Source: Armigeres subalbatus
Taxonomy: Eukaryota > Arthropoda > Insecta > Diptera > Culicidae
Reading direction: 5' to 3'
Length of the DNA stretch: 64,000 nucleotides
Assembly: GCF_024139115.2 (NCBI RefSeq)
Contig: NC_085140.1
Coordinates: 235,168,371-235,232,370, forward strand
Positions within the stretch are counted from its first letter, which is position 1; each line of letters opens with the position of its first letter. The notes beneath the pieces are model-generated. The model did no database searches and was not told the origin of the DNA. It worked only from the letters and a program-made list of their open reading frames with translations. The position numbers and the translations under genes are program-made. Positions 12,659 through 22,326 of the stretch are shown here, in pieces.

Positions 12659-15610
12659 TTAAAAACTTGTTGCTAGTGGTACTGAGCGGTTCCACTTTGA
12701 AACAGTATGCGTTAAAAAATGAATAGAAAATCTTATCGGAGGGCAGCATTTTACGTTAAAAACTGTGAATGACTGACACAGTAGAATGAATGCGGCCAGC
12801 ACATTCTTGCCAACTGGAATGGAAATATCTTTCCAAGCAACGTAGCACTCCCCAATTTCGGGAAATTTCTCGGTAATAAAAATCAGAGGAACATCTGTCA
12901 TCGGCATTTCTAGGTCAGGCTGAAAAATAAACGTTTTTTTAGATTGAACCTTGAATAGTTTTCTGTTATCATGTGATACTAGCCATATACTAGGATATGC
13001 TTCTTAGGATATGCTTTTAAAATTCATATATATATAACAAACATTACTTACATCAATCCATTTGAGAATTCCATGCAACGGGTTTGAGTTGCGCGCATTA
13101 CTTTCCTCTCGTGGACGTTTAGCTCCTCTGCTCGGATTTTTGTCGCGGATCACGGCCAGAGCTTTGATAACATCGTTTTTGATGAACATGTGGACGTCTT
13201 CGAACTCTGCCAAAATTTTTGGAAGGATAGAGTTCCAGCCATCTTCAAATAAGCAGGCATTGGGCTTCAGTACCTCGAAATCAAGCGAAAGCTGAAATTT
13301 AAACCATTAACTCATTAGCACATATGATATATGGAAGGCTTTGCAAAAAAATTCAAAGAATATTGTAGCCGAAATATATCAAAAACACTACGCTTATAAT
13401 TTTACTTTCTAATTCTCCACCGAAAGCTAATGCCACTGGACATTCTTGCATGTACTGTAGAAAGGTACCTTCGTCCCGAGCATTGTTTCGTTGAATTAAC
13501 GTTGGATGACACAGCTGTCGAATCCTGCCTTTCTCTTGCTCCGTGGGCACAATAAATCGTAATTCATTCACCTGGAAATGGAAGTATTTTTAAATCTCAA
13601 CTAAAAATATACTATTGCAAAAGCCTTACCAGTTCATCGAAATTCGGTGCGACCTGCATTATATCTTTCATCGTCGAAGTCTGTGGTACTTGATCCGTTT
13701 CACGCTGTCGGAAAAACACACGGCTGTCCGATTGTTTAGCTAGGTTCTCCATTCTGTAATGAATTTTTCCGGCGTGTCTACCTTCGCCACGGCCGTTTTT
13801 GTGGAACCAAAGCGCCTAGAATAGAAAACGTATCTCTATTAATATTACAACTTGTCTTTGTATTTACTTTATACAACGCACTTTCAATCATATGTCCTTG
13901 CTCAAATAAATAAAAAAATTGAACGCACTGCGTTTATATAAATAAAACTCTTTTTTACTATTACGTTATGTAATTTGAAATCAGCCATATATGGGGATTG
14001 CTCTAAAGCAGCTTTTCCACCCATATAATAGGTACGCCATAAAGACACTATATACAAAGACGCGAAATCTGATCCCTTAGCAAATAATTCGACAGGCAAC
14101 CCTGAATGCGCAACACTGCTCATATTGAATAAAGTTTTCAAATTGGTGTAAGTAATTTCAAAAAAATTATTAGTAACGCTTTTACCCACGTAAATTAGGT
14201 AGCAAATTCAAACTAAAAAAAAAGGTGAGAATCATTTTCTACCATTTGTAGGGGTTTATTAGGCTACGTTGATTCAAAAATATTACAACAATAATTTAAA
14301 CATGCTTATTTGCATAAGTTGAATTAGCTCTTACCAAATGTTATGCGTGATTTTTTGGAATGACAGGTCTTCTGCTCGATTGGAATAGCACTAACAGTAA
14401 ATTTGGAATTCCAATTGGAACATTTCAAGTTTGTTTGTGGCCAGCTCAAGTGTCATGTTTATTAGCGGGTGGTTAAGTTTGTTGATAACCACTCATCATA
14501 ACAGAAAAAGTGCGTAACAGATTTAATTGAAGCAATTTTAGTCCCTTGGAGTGAAATTTACGGCATACAATAGTTAATATATTCTTAGAGCTAATCGTTT
14601 TATGTAGTGCGATTCTATGGTGTTGTGTTTAGAAGTTGAAACTAAAAGAAATAGGTGTTGCTGAAATTCTACGATAAAACTAAAATATGAATACTTACGT
14701 GTGGAATGTCTGATACAGTTGATGCCAAAACCGGATAAGTGTTGACCAATGATCGTGCTAGCATTTCCTTGTAGAATGTGGATGGTCGCCTAAAATGATA
14801 TAGCAATGTGAAATTAACAGTTAACATAGTATTTATTTAATAAGCATTAAACCTACACTCCGTATGTAGACTTCAAATAATCGCAAATAATATGCGTTAT
14901 GCTTGTGATCATTTTGTCGTTGGGTTTGTTGCCTGCTGCCAAAATTTCGTGCATTTCTCGTCCATTCTGTGTCATTGAGAATAAAAGGCCAACGTTGATT
15001 TCCTTTAAGATTAATGAGTGAAACGAAATTAGAAAATAAGTTTGATTTTGTGGTAGGTGTTTAGAGCTCGCTTTAAAAATAAGATGCAAAGCATTGAAGA
15101 AAAAAATTGATGCAACAATTTTTGAGCAGATGGATTAGATTATATGGTTAGTAATAAAATTGTGTTATAAATGGCTGTTTATCAAATTTAAACTTAGAAT
15201 ATATGTACACTGTTTTTGCTATAAAATATATCTACTGCATTAGTGAAGAATGGTTTTGAGGTCGATGCTTACGTAGCGGTTTTAGCTGCCTGCACAAGAA
15301 TAGGTGCAACGGCCCGGCGTGCACGCAGTTTTTAAATCGCTACCTAATTGGATACATACCTTCTCTAGAGATATTGTGTGCTGCGCCTGAGGTTCCGTAT
15401 TTTTAACAGTTGGTTTGTCATATGTCGCATCCTCTTCTTCGGCAATCTCATTTTCACATTGCTCTTCCAGCTCCTCAACAATAAAATCATTTTCTACCAG
15501 TTTTTGATATTTTTGTATGGTTTTCACCATTCTCGTCGTTAATTTTAGTCGTGTAAAATCGTTGTTGTCAAGCATAGAAAATGTTTCTACATCTGTTATT
15601 TCCTCTCGGA
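12659..15610 (-). CDS. Spliced SAM-domain-like companion gene of the CACTA-like element
   Basis: Seven exons can be traced from splice signals with matching phases: 15360-15610, 14857-15002, 14699-14789, 13630-13815, 13392-13571, 13052-13291 and 12659-12919 (stop). Acceptors read TTTACAG, TTAAAG, TTTTAG, TTCTAG, TTCCAG, TTTCAG and TTTCAG. Donors include GTATGT, GTAAGT (twice) and GTAAGG. The joined frame has about 450 codons and no stop. The first exon resembles the second half of a SAM domain (FSMLDNNDFTRLKL followed by a basic helix). The middle has WFHKNGRGEGRHAG, and the end has a compact hydrophobic domain. AATAAA follows at 12597-12602. The layout recalls SAMD3-like proteins that accompany CACTA elements in other animals; this comparison is from memory. 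The 5' exon is not found. Function is unknown; a helper or DNA-targeting role is speculation. Confidence 0.6.
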
Positions 15611-15690
15611 CTGTAAAAATAAATAAGATTAGAATTTTCGTATTCCGAGGAAAGAAGTTCAAAAGATTTGAGAAAACGAATTACGCACGT

Positions 15691-18194
15691 TTAGTAGTCT
15701 TTACAATAGTTCCTCCTGGAAACAAATTTCTGGCTATTTCCGTATGCCGACCAGAAAGCAAAGGTTGTATGCGTATGAATATGGTCCAATGGGAGAAGTT
15801 TTTCATTGGATTCTACCGATACCTCGTATGCTTCCAAAAATCTATTGTATGATTTTGTGCTGCATAATTTCAACAAAAAGTGTATTTTGCTGTTTATCAC
15901 AGTTATTTCAGTGATTATTCCATACGATGGAAAATATTCATTATCGTGATTTCGGATGCATACTAGAAGATTTGATCGGAAGTCTATTCCGTTGATAGTC
16001 ACAATCCTGGGTATGAACAAATGTGCGATTGTGTCTTCCAAAAATCGCTCACTACGGCAATGTTCTCGTAGCACTATTCTTCCTCCGCTGTATGTGATTT
16101 TATCTTTCAAAGGATTATCCAGTATATCGATGATCATTTTAAAGCATTGCCGTTTAGCAAGACTTTTGCAAATATTTTTAAAATTCCGACACGTTGACGA
16201 CTGATTTTTAGTGGGTTTGTTCTTTTGCTCGAATATTAGACAATTAAATTGTTTCATATTACCGCTTTTTTTGATACACAGTATGTAATGATCAAGGTGG
16301 TGGCTCTTATTTATTCGTCGCCGGAATTTGCCATAAAATAATTCTTCATAGAGCCTGATGTGCTCCTCCAATGCTGCTAACATATTATCTGACACAACCG
16401 TGGACATTAATATCCGAGTTATGTTGATCATGTGGCGAATCATTTCCATGTAATTGCAGTCAGCAGGTATTTTATGCCCAAATAAGAAAGGAAATGCTCT
16501 GAGCAAAAGAAGATTCTGTGCTGCCGTTTGTTTTAGTTTGTACTTTGCGGGCTTAGATAACATTTCGTTAGTGAAATTAGCCGATGGTCTGTTCTTCTTG
16601 TCGATATAACCATATGCGAACGAATGTATTCGTTGGTTTACGAAACCAGTGTCTAGAAGTTTTTGCTTATAGTAGTGACTTAATACAAGTTGGACAGTTA
16701 AAGGTACAAGGCCCTCTGCTATGTCGTGCATACTGTCCAGAGCAAAATTTTCTGTTATGTGAAAATTATTGAGTTTGCTTAGATCACACCCACCACGCTT
16801 CAAACTACAATTCGAAGGACCCACTGTGCCATCTTCCACCACTAGTTTTCATGTTTGTTCATACCATTCTTTCGTTCACAGAGGGAAGTTTTCAAAAGGG
16901 TCTTGATGAAAAGCTGATCTGTGGATTGTGCATACCCTACAGAAATAGTTAGCCATAGGTCCTAGTAGTCCGAAAATTTCATGGACAGCCAACGTATCAC
17001 CACAAAAGATAGTTACAACAGCTCGAATCGTGTACTTTTCATCTCCATAGAAAACAGTTACGCCTTCCTCGAGCTTCTTCAAATCGTTAATAAGAGGTTT
17101 GAGAATTTTGTTATAACCGTGCTTCTTTGCGTCGATTGAAGTGCAATACATGAGGGGGAAAACTGTTTTAGGGGAGCTGTTCCATTTGTCCGGAAAATTT
17201 TGATTTTTTAAATCAAAGACAGAAACCTTGTTAATTCCGGCTCTGGAACTCAAGGCACTTCCTAACCTTACGTCGTCTTTACAGGCTCAAACGTACTGCA
17301 TTGGGAAATTTATGGAAGTATACGCTGTTTTTATATGTTTCCTCGGATCAAAAGTTTGAATATTCTTTCATCGGAAACGTGTCTTCCGCAGCATCGTTCA
17401 AAAGATCTCTTTCTAGTAGATCTCTAGTAGATAAGCTTCACATGTCATTAATAGGGATGTACATAAATGTTTCGTTAACTTTAATCTTCTTCAGAATTCC
17501 ATCAACATGCCGGATATCTCTCGTGTTTGAACATTTATCCCACAGGGTTCGGTTTAGTTACCGCCAATGTTCTCAAGAATTGAGTCTGCTTGTATAAAGT
17601 TGATACTTCATTAAATAAGTCAGGCAAATGGAATTTGTTTAAAAATGAAATCGCTTCCGGAGAATTCGAATTTATTTCGAAGGCTTCCAAAAACACCTTG
17701 GTGTGGTCTTGAAAGTATTCTCCCAGCATTTGGACCAAAGTTTCACAAAGCCTTATCATTTCCGCGATTTTTGACTGTGGCAACGATACGTCTGATGTTA
17801 GCCGACAGATCCCGAGTGATACGCATTTTTTTATTCGTTCTAAAGAGATTAAATTGCTTGGACTGTTCTCGAAAATTTTCTCCGGTTGGGTAGGATAATC
17901 CTGTGAGCTGTCATTTCTGTGTTTTTTCTTGGGGGGTAATGACACTTCACTATTTTCTTCATCCGCATCGATTACGAAGTTGATGGGTAATGAGCAAGGG
18001 TGCTGTTGAAGGATGTGTCTCTTCAGAGACTTGAAATGATCATATCTTTGTCCACAACCTGGTACGAGACAGTCATAGAAAACATTTTCCGGTGCAAAAT
18101 GTTTGTTCCGGATATGGTTATTTATATGACGCTGAAATTCCTCAACATAACCTATAACTGCTTCGCGGCAGAAGAAGCAAGTTAAACTCGCCAT
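15691..18194 (-). pseudogene. CACTA-like transposase with N-terminal C2H2 zinc fingers, decayed
   Basis: The first block (17535-18194) starts MASLTCFFC and has two C2H2 fingers: C6-C9-H27-H32, and C42-C47 with histidines near 60 and 65. A nuclear-type KKKHR patch and a helical region follow. After frame breaks, homology resumes with YIPIND near 17470, DDVRLGSALSSRAG near 17260, GDTLAVHEIFGLLG with a CRVC pair (16876-17253), then MHDIAEGL and a long C-terminal domain (15691-16842). The order zinc finger, DDV...G, GD...CR.C, MHD..EG is what I know from animal CACTA-type transposases. Breaks lie near 17540-17260 (several) and 16876-16842. Catalytic residues are not assigned. The gene appears dead, though it could be repaired in other copies. 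The start is the first ATG before the first zinc finger. Confidence 0.75.
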
Positions 18195-18990
18195 ATTTAC
18201 TAAAAATATATTTAACTTATATGATAAACTCTACTTACTGAATATGTCATGTAATCTTACGTCCTCTCCTTTGAGAATTTCCAGCATCTGTTCCATTTTA
18301 AAAAAAACTTCACTTCGAACTCCGACTTTTTTCACTCCCGAATTTTTCAAACGCTTTTCTTTAAACCAGCACGCAAACAATGATGGCGGATGACAATTAA
18401 ACTACCGAGACTCGGTACAAAATATCTTGAACACGAATATCGGCATTTCAACTTACTGAGGTCGGTTGAAACTTTGTTTACATTAATGGTCGGTATCCAA
18501 TGTTGCCGTTTTTCGGAAAAAAATATTTTGAAACCGAGATTTTTGTTTTGAGCTGAACCAAGTCTCGGATCAAGATATTTTCTTGCTGAATTCTCAGTGA
18601 AATCATGCAATGCCGAGGTATCTCAGCTTTATATTTTGCCGAGCCCGGAAATAATTTTTAAGTGTGTAGAATCTGCAGTAAAATCCAATTGAAGATTTTG
18701 AAAAAAAAACGAATGGTTTTATAGAATACTTTGGAGAATTTTCCTGCTCAACACAGAAGAATTTCCTGATGAAATCTCTGATAAAAAAAAAACCGGGACA
18801 TTCTAAAAAAAATCAAACAGGTGAACTTCGCACGAAGCAGCTGTATAAATCGCTTTAAAAAAAAAACATAAAATTAAAAAGTCTACGTAGACTTTTGGTA
18901 TACCCCCCCGTCCCCCTTCGTAGACTATCGTAGACTGTTTTGAAACACCTCCCCCCCCCTTAAGAGTCTACGTGGTTTATGGACAGCCCC

Positions 18991-19256
18991 AGACGAAAGA
19001 TGTGAAAAATAACACGGTGTTTAGTGCCTCCCCGAGTCACCTTAATATTGTAGGATACTTCAATGTCTAATATAATAGGCGTATTTGTAAACAGGCTTTA
19101 TTGCGCTTATTAGCAGATGACAATTTCTGTTTAAATTGAGCTAATGTCGCGTTAGTATTATCAGACAGTACATTGTCGTCAGGATTAGTGGATGTGTAAA
19201 CGGGCCATCCCTTTTAAAATCAAATATCAAAAGCGCTTTTGCTTCGCGTTGCTTAT
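18991..19256. other. Short non-coding spacer
   Basis: AT-rich sequence between the inverted-repeat element and the next repeat. Nothing is recognised in it. Confidence 0.4.
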
Positions 19257-20362
19257 AGGGGAGAACGGTCTAAAATGCACCCCTGGGGCAAAATGGCCTC
19301 ACACATAAAATCACTCATATAATCTGTTGTAGTACATTTATGAACGTATATTACCATTACAATTCATAATTAGTTATCCAGCATTGAGCTCCGTTGGAAA
19401 AAATCAGCAAAATCCCTTCATATTCACTCAAATTTAACGATTTGCTATTCTTCCACCACATCCGTAAGATTGTAGTTCAATCCATTAAGAAAAAAACAAA
19501 CAACCATGCGTTCACCATCATTTTACATGCAATTGAGTCATTTTAGACCACCATTCGGGCGTTTTGCCCCAGGCCTATTTTCAAAACATTTTTTAAATGC
19601 GTTAGAAAGTCATGAAAACCTTATTGTTTTGAACAAGAGATCATTGTGAAATGTAGCTGGATTTGTAATTTTTGCGGTTTGAAGCGGTTCTCGATAGGCA
19701 CGAAACCGTGCACTGCCTGCGAGGAACGCTTTGACTATCTAAACATCACCGATTGCGGTTAGAGCAGATGATCCACACATACAAAATAATGCGTGTAGGG
19801 GAAGGAGGGGCAATATGCCTTAGCTAAGCATAGACTGCTTTTATGCCTTAGTTTTAACGTTTTAACGATTTTCATGGGTGTTTCTACCTCACGCAACAGT
19901 TAAACAATATAGCTAGCTGATGCCATATTGAAATTAGAAAAATTCTCAATCATATAGATAATATTCACATTTCAAAAAAGTGGTAAGATTTCGTTGCCGG
20001 AAAACTCATGAGGCAAAACGCCTTTTAGCCGGCAGCTCTTAGGGAACAACGTACCATGCGTTGGCACATCAGAATTCTGGTATGGACAGTGCGTGTAGAC
20101 GCAAGTCTTACATTGTAGAATAGTTCCACTAGGGCGTTTTGCCTCGCCGAAATGTAAGATGTTTTATCAAAATCTGGAAAATTTCTGTTTTTCCTACATT
20201 CCTATCTATTATTTTGACACTTTTTTCACCTAACCTACATAATTTCACGTCTAGTTTAATTAAGGCTATCTCAAACATGGTAAATATAAGTGAATACCCG
20301 AAAGTCGTTTTGCCCCTGGGGGACGGGGGGGGGTTGTTTTGAGCCTCTTCCCCTATGATGCA
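19250..20362. repeat. Repeat block rich in GGGGCAAAA/TTTTGCCCC motifs
   Basis: The block opens with ATAGGGGAGAACGG and closes with the complement of ATAGGGGAAGA, a short imperfect inverted terminus. GGGCAAAATG, GGGCGTTTTGCCCC, GAGGCAAAACGCC and TTTTGCCCCTGG recur inside in both orientations. It holds no gene. It is probably an old non-autonomous DNA element or a composite of several, and the boundaries are tentative. Confidence 0.4.
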
Positions 20363-20839
20363 TGACAAAACGTTCTCGGCTGAAAGTTCCGTGTTGATAC
20401 ATCATGTGGTGTCGGTGGGTCGGTTCGGTATCGTAGAGAAAAATATAACGCGTCCCCATCGCAGCATTTGGTTGCCTCACATCACATGCCGCCTAAACAT
20501 GCATATTTTCCGTTTATGTATCTAATAGTCAAATTTGCATGAAACATCTTTCAAATGCACATAATTCAAATATATGCTTGGATTAGAAAAGACAAGAAAT
20601 CTATCTAGATTTTAAATGTTGCCGATAAAATTGCAAGATGTGCAGTGCACAGGTTGCACATGCCTCTGACCATAGCAAAAATAAAATAAAAAACTTGTTG
20701 CAGTGAAATCGGTTAAGAGTTAGTACTAGGAAAATGGTGTACTGTTTATGCATGCACCACACACATATGTATAACACTATCGGTCTATATAAAAAGTTCG
20801 TTTTGGCAGGGAAATTATAGCTTTTTTGGTACAACTGTA

Positions 20840-20915
20840 CTGCCTGTAACCGCATAGTTGTCCCATCTTTGCTGGGTTTCCTATTCATATGGGACAGTTA
20901 TGCGATTACAGGCAG
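20840..20915. mobile_element. 76-bp hairpin MITE
   Basis: Arms 20839-20866 and 20889-20916 pair at 25 of 28 positions (CTGCCTGTAA...TTACAGGCAG) around a 22-bp loop. TGTA lies on both sides (20836-20839 and 20916-20919). The surrounding sequence matches positions 63-131 of the window, where no hairpin is present, so it looks like an insertion into a dispersed repeat. Confidence 0.55.
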
Positions 20916-20929
20916 TGTACGCGAAAGGC

Positions 20930-21481
20930 AAATATACAAGGCATACAAAAATGAGGTTTGCTGTCAAAGTTCAAACAAAAGCTTTTTCTTTTGATTATGT
21001 TTGCCAATATATTTATGATTGGCTTTTCGTTTCTTGTGCTACAGTAAACAGCGCTCTTATATCAAGTACGAGTTTGTTACTGTTGGTTGCGCTACGTCAT
21101 TACTCTTCGAACTCGATTAGGTAGGTGCTTTATTGTTGTAACCGCTCGTAAATTTGAACCGTAACATAAGCCAGTGCCTACTGGGGAAATCAAGAACCAG
21201 ACCGTCAGACCACGTCTAAAGAGCCAAGCAGAATGGATGCGTTTGCGTACGTTTTAATAGTTTTTTTTTCATAGGAAAGCTCTAAACGCTTCCGAATCGA
21301 TATTACCCATATTACCCATATTGTCAGCCAGTCTTATTTCCCTCAATGGATATGTTTGTCAAAGATGTTTGACCGTCTGACCGTTTGACCGTAGATCGCT
21401 GTAAATATGGCGTTTCAAGAAGTAGCAAATTCTGATAATATTCATTTCAGTAACACAACTTTCATTATGCTGATTTTCTAG
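20930..21481. other. Non-coding stretch
   Basis: Only frames under 90 codons occur, without recognisable motifs. I see no repeats with clear ends. Confidence 0.4.
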
Positions 21482-21489
21482 AAAGCCTA

Positions 21490-21785
21490 CCCGGGTGGAA
21501 GCCGTGATATTGATAACAATACATGATATTAACTTGTTTAAAATAACAAGCGAAATTATAACAAAAATTTGCACCGAAATATCATAAAAATATCAGGTTT
21601 TGCTATCAACAAACTAGCAGCACAAATTCTTGTTAATGGCAAAATGTGATATTTTTTATGATATTTTGGTGCAAATTTTTGTTATTCGCGCTTATTATTT
21701 TTACACTTATTTCAAACAAGTTCATATCATGTTTTGTTATCAATATAACGTTTTACTGTTAATGAGCTATTCTTGTCTACCCGGG
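21490..21785. mobile_element. MITE with CCCGGGT termini and AAAGCC direct repeats
   Basis: CCCGGGTGGA starts the left end, and the complement of CCCGGGTAGA ends the right. AAAGCC lies outside both (21482-21487 and 21786-21791); including two more bases gives an 8-bp duplication with two mismatches, which would suit hAT-type elements. The interior is AT-rich and largely self-complementary, with TGATATT...AATATCA, TTTGCACC/GGTGCAAA and TAACAAG pairs. It has no coding sequence. Confidence 0.65.
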
Positions 21786-22072
21786 AAAGCCACCTTTTAC
21801 ACATTAGTGTGGTACCGCTCTATTCATTTATTGAAAAATCTGGTTCATCAAAGTTCATGATAGTCGATCTATGGGACAGCAGCGTCTATAGAGATCCCAC
21901 AACCCTGCTTTTATTCAGAAGACATTTATATTTTAGAAAAGTTTGAGGATCGATATTATGGTGAATCTTTAATGAACTCGCCTCATACAAAAATCCGTAG
22001 TGTTTAATAATAATAATATATTGAGAGATAGAATCAATCCTATTACTATTTATACAGCACATATAATACATA

Positions 22073-22324
22073 CACCCAACCGGCGGTTGTTAGATTTTCT
22101 AACAATTCTGTATAAGAATATACCAAAACCTGTATAAGAACTGGGCATATGCGAAATTGTTAGATTCTTATACAAAAAATGTAAGAAAAGCTTACAAAAT
22201 TGTTAGGTTTCCATACAATATTTGTATAAGAATCTAGCATTTTCGCATATGCCCAGTTCTTATACAGGTTTTGGTAGATTCTTATACAGAATTGTTGGAA
22301 AATCTAATAACCGCCGGTTGGGTG
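22073..22324. mobile_element. 252-bp fully palindromic MITE with TA target duplication
   Basis: The left half from CACCCAACCGGCGGTT is mirrored almost completely by the right half. Arms are about 115 bp at roughly 90% identity, with only a short AT-rich centre. TA flanks both ends (22071-22072 and 22325-22326). The motif TTCTTATACA recurs in both arms. TA duplication with such long arms is typical of Tc1/mariner-type MITEs, but the superfamily is inference. Confidence 0.75.
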
Positions 22325-22326
22325 TA

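Larger units (their letters stand above)
12265..18666 (-). mobile_element. CACTA-like (CMC/EnSpm group) DNA transposon with TA target duplication
   Basis: The insertion is 6402 bp. The ends are CACACTTAAAATAATT on the left and, read inward from the right, CACACTTAAAAATTATT. TA lies outside each end (12263-12264 and 18667-18668). The uninterrupted copy at 4704-6501 reads CTAGTAGAATC at this site, so the TA duplication is exact. Subterminal regions are rich in CCGAG/CTCGG motifs on both sides, as CACTA elements often are. It carries two genes on the minus strand: a zinc-finger transposase (decayed) and a spliced SAM-like gene. The superfamily is assigned from the transposase and the terminal CAC, not from a database search. 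Confidence 0.8.
10793..18990 (-). mobile_element. 1.8-kb inverted-terminal-repeat element, copy 2, split by a 6.4-kb insertion
   Basis: This is the inverted counterpart of the element at 4704-6501. It begins GGGGCTGTCCACAAACCACG at 10793 and ends with the complement of GGGGCTGTCCATAAACCACG at 18990. Removing the insertion at 12265-18666 leaves about 1.79 kb that aligns throughout with copy 1 (1798 bp). The interior consists of the same degenerate AATTTTCCGTG-type units. Small differences, for example in run lengths and the poly-G stretch, show that the copies have diverged slightly. No protein is encoded by the element itself. Confidence 0.88.

Noticed and set aside
13902..14189. 95-codon minus frame inside the CACTA-like element as an extra exon
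   Set aside because: The exons on either side join in phase without it, and I found no fitting splice signals; it is probably intronic.
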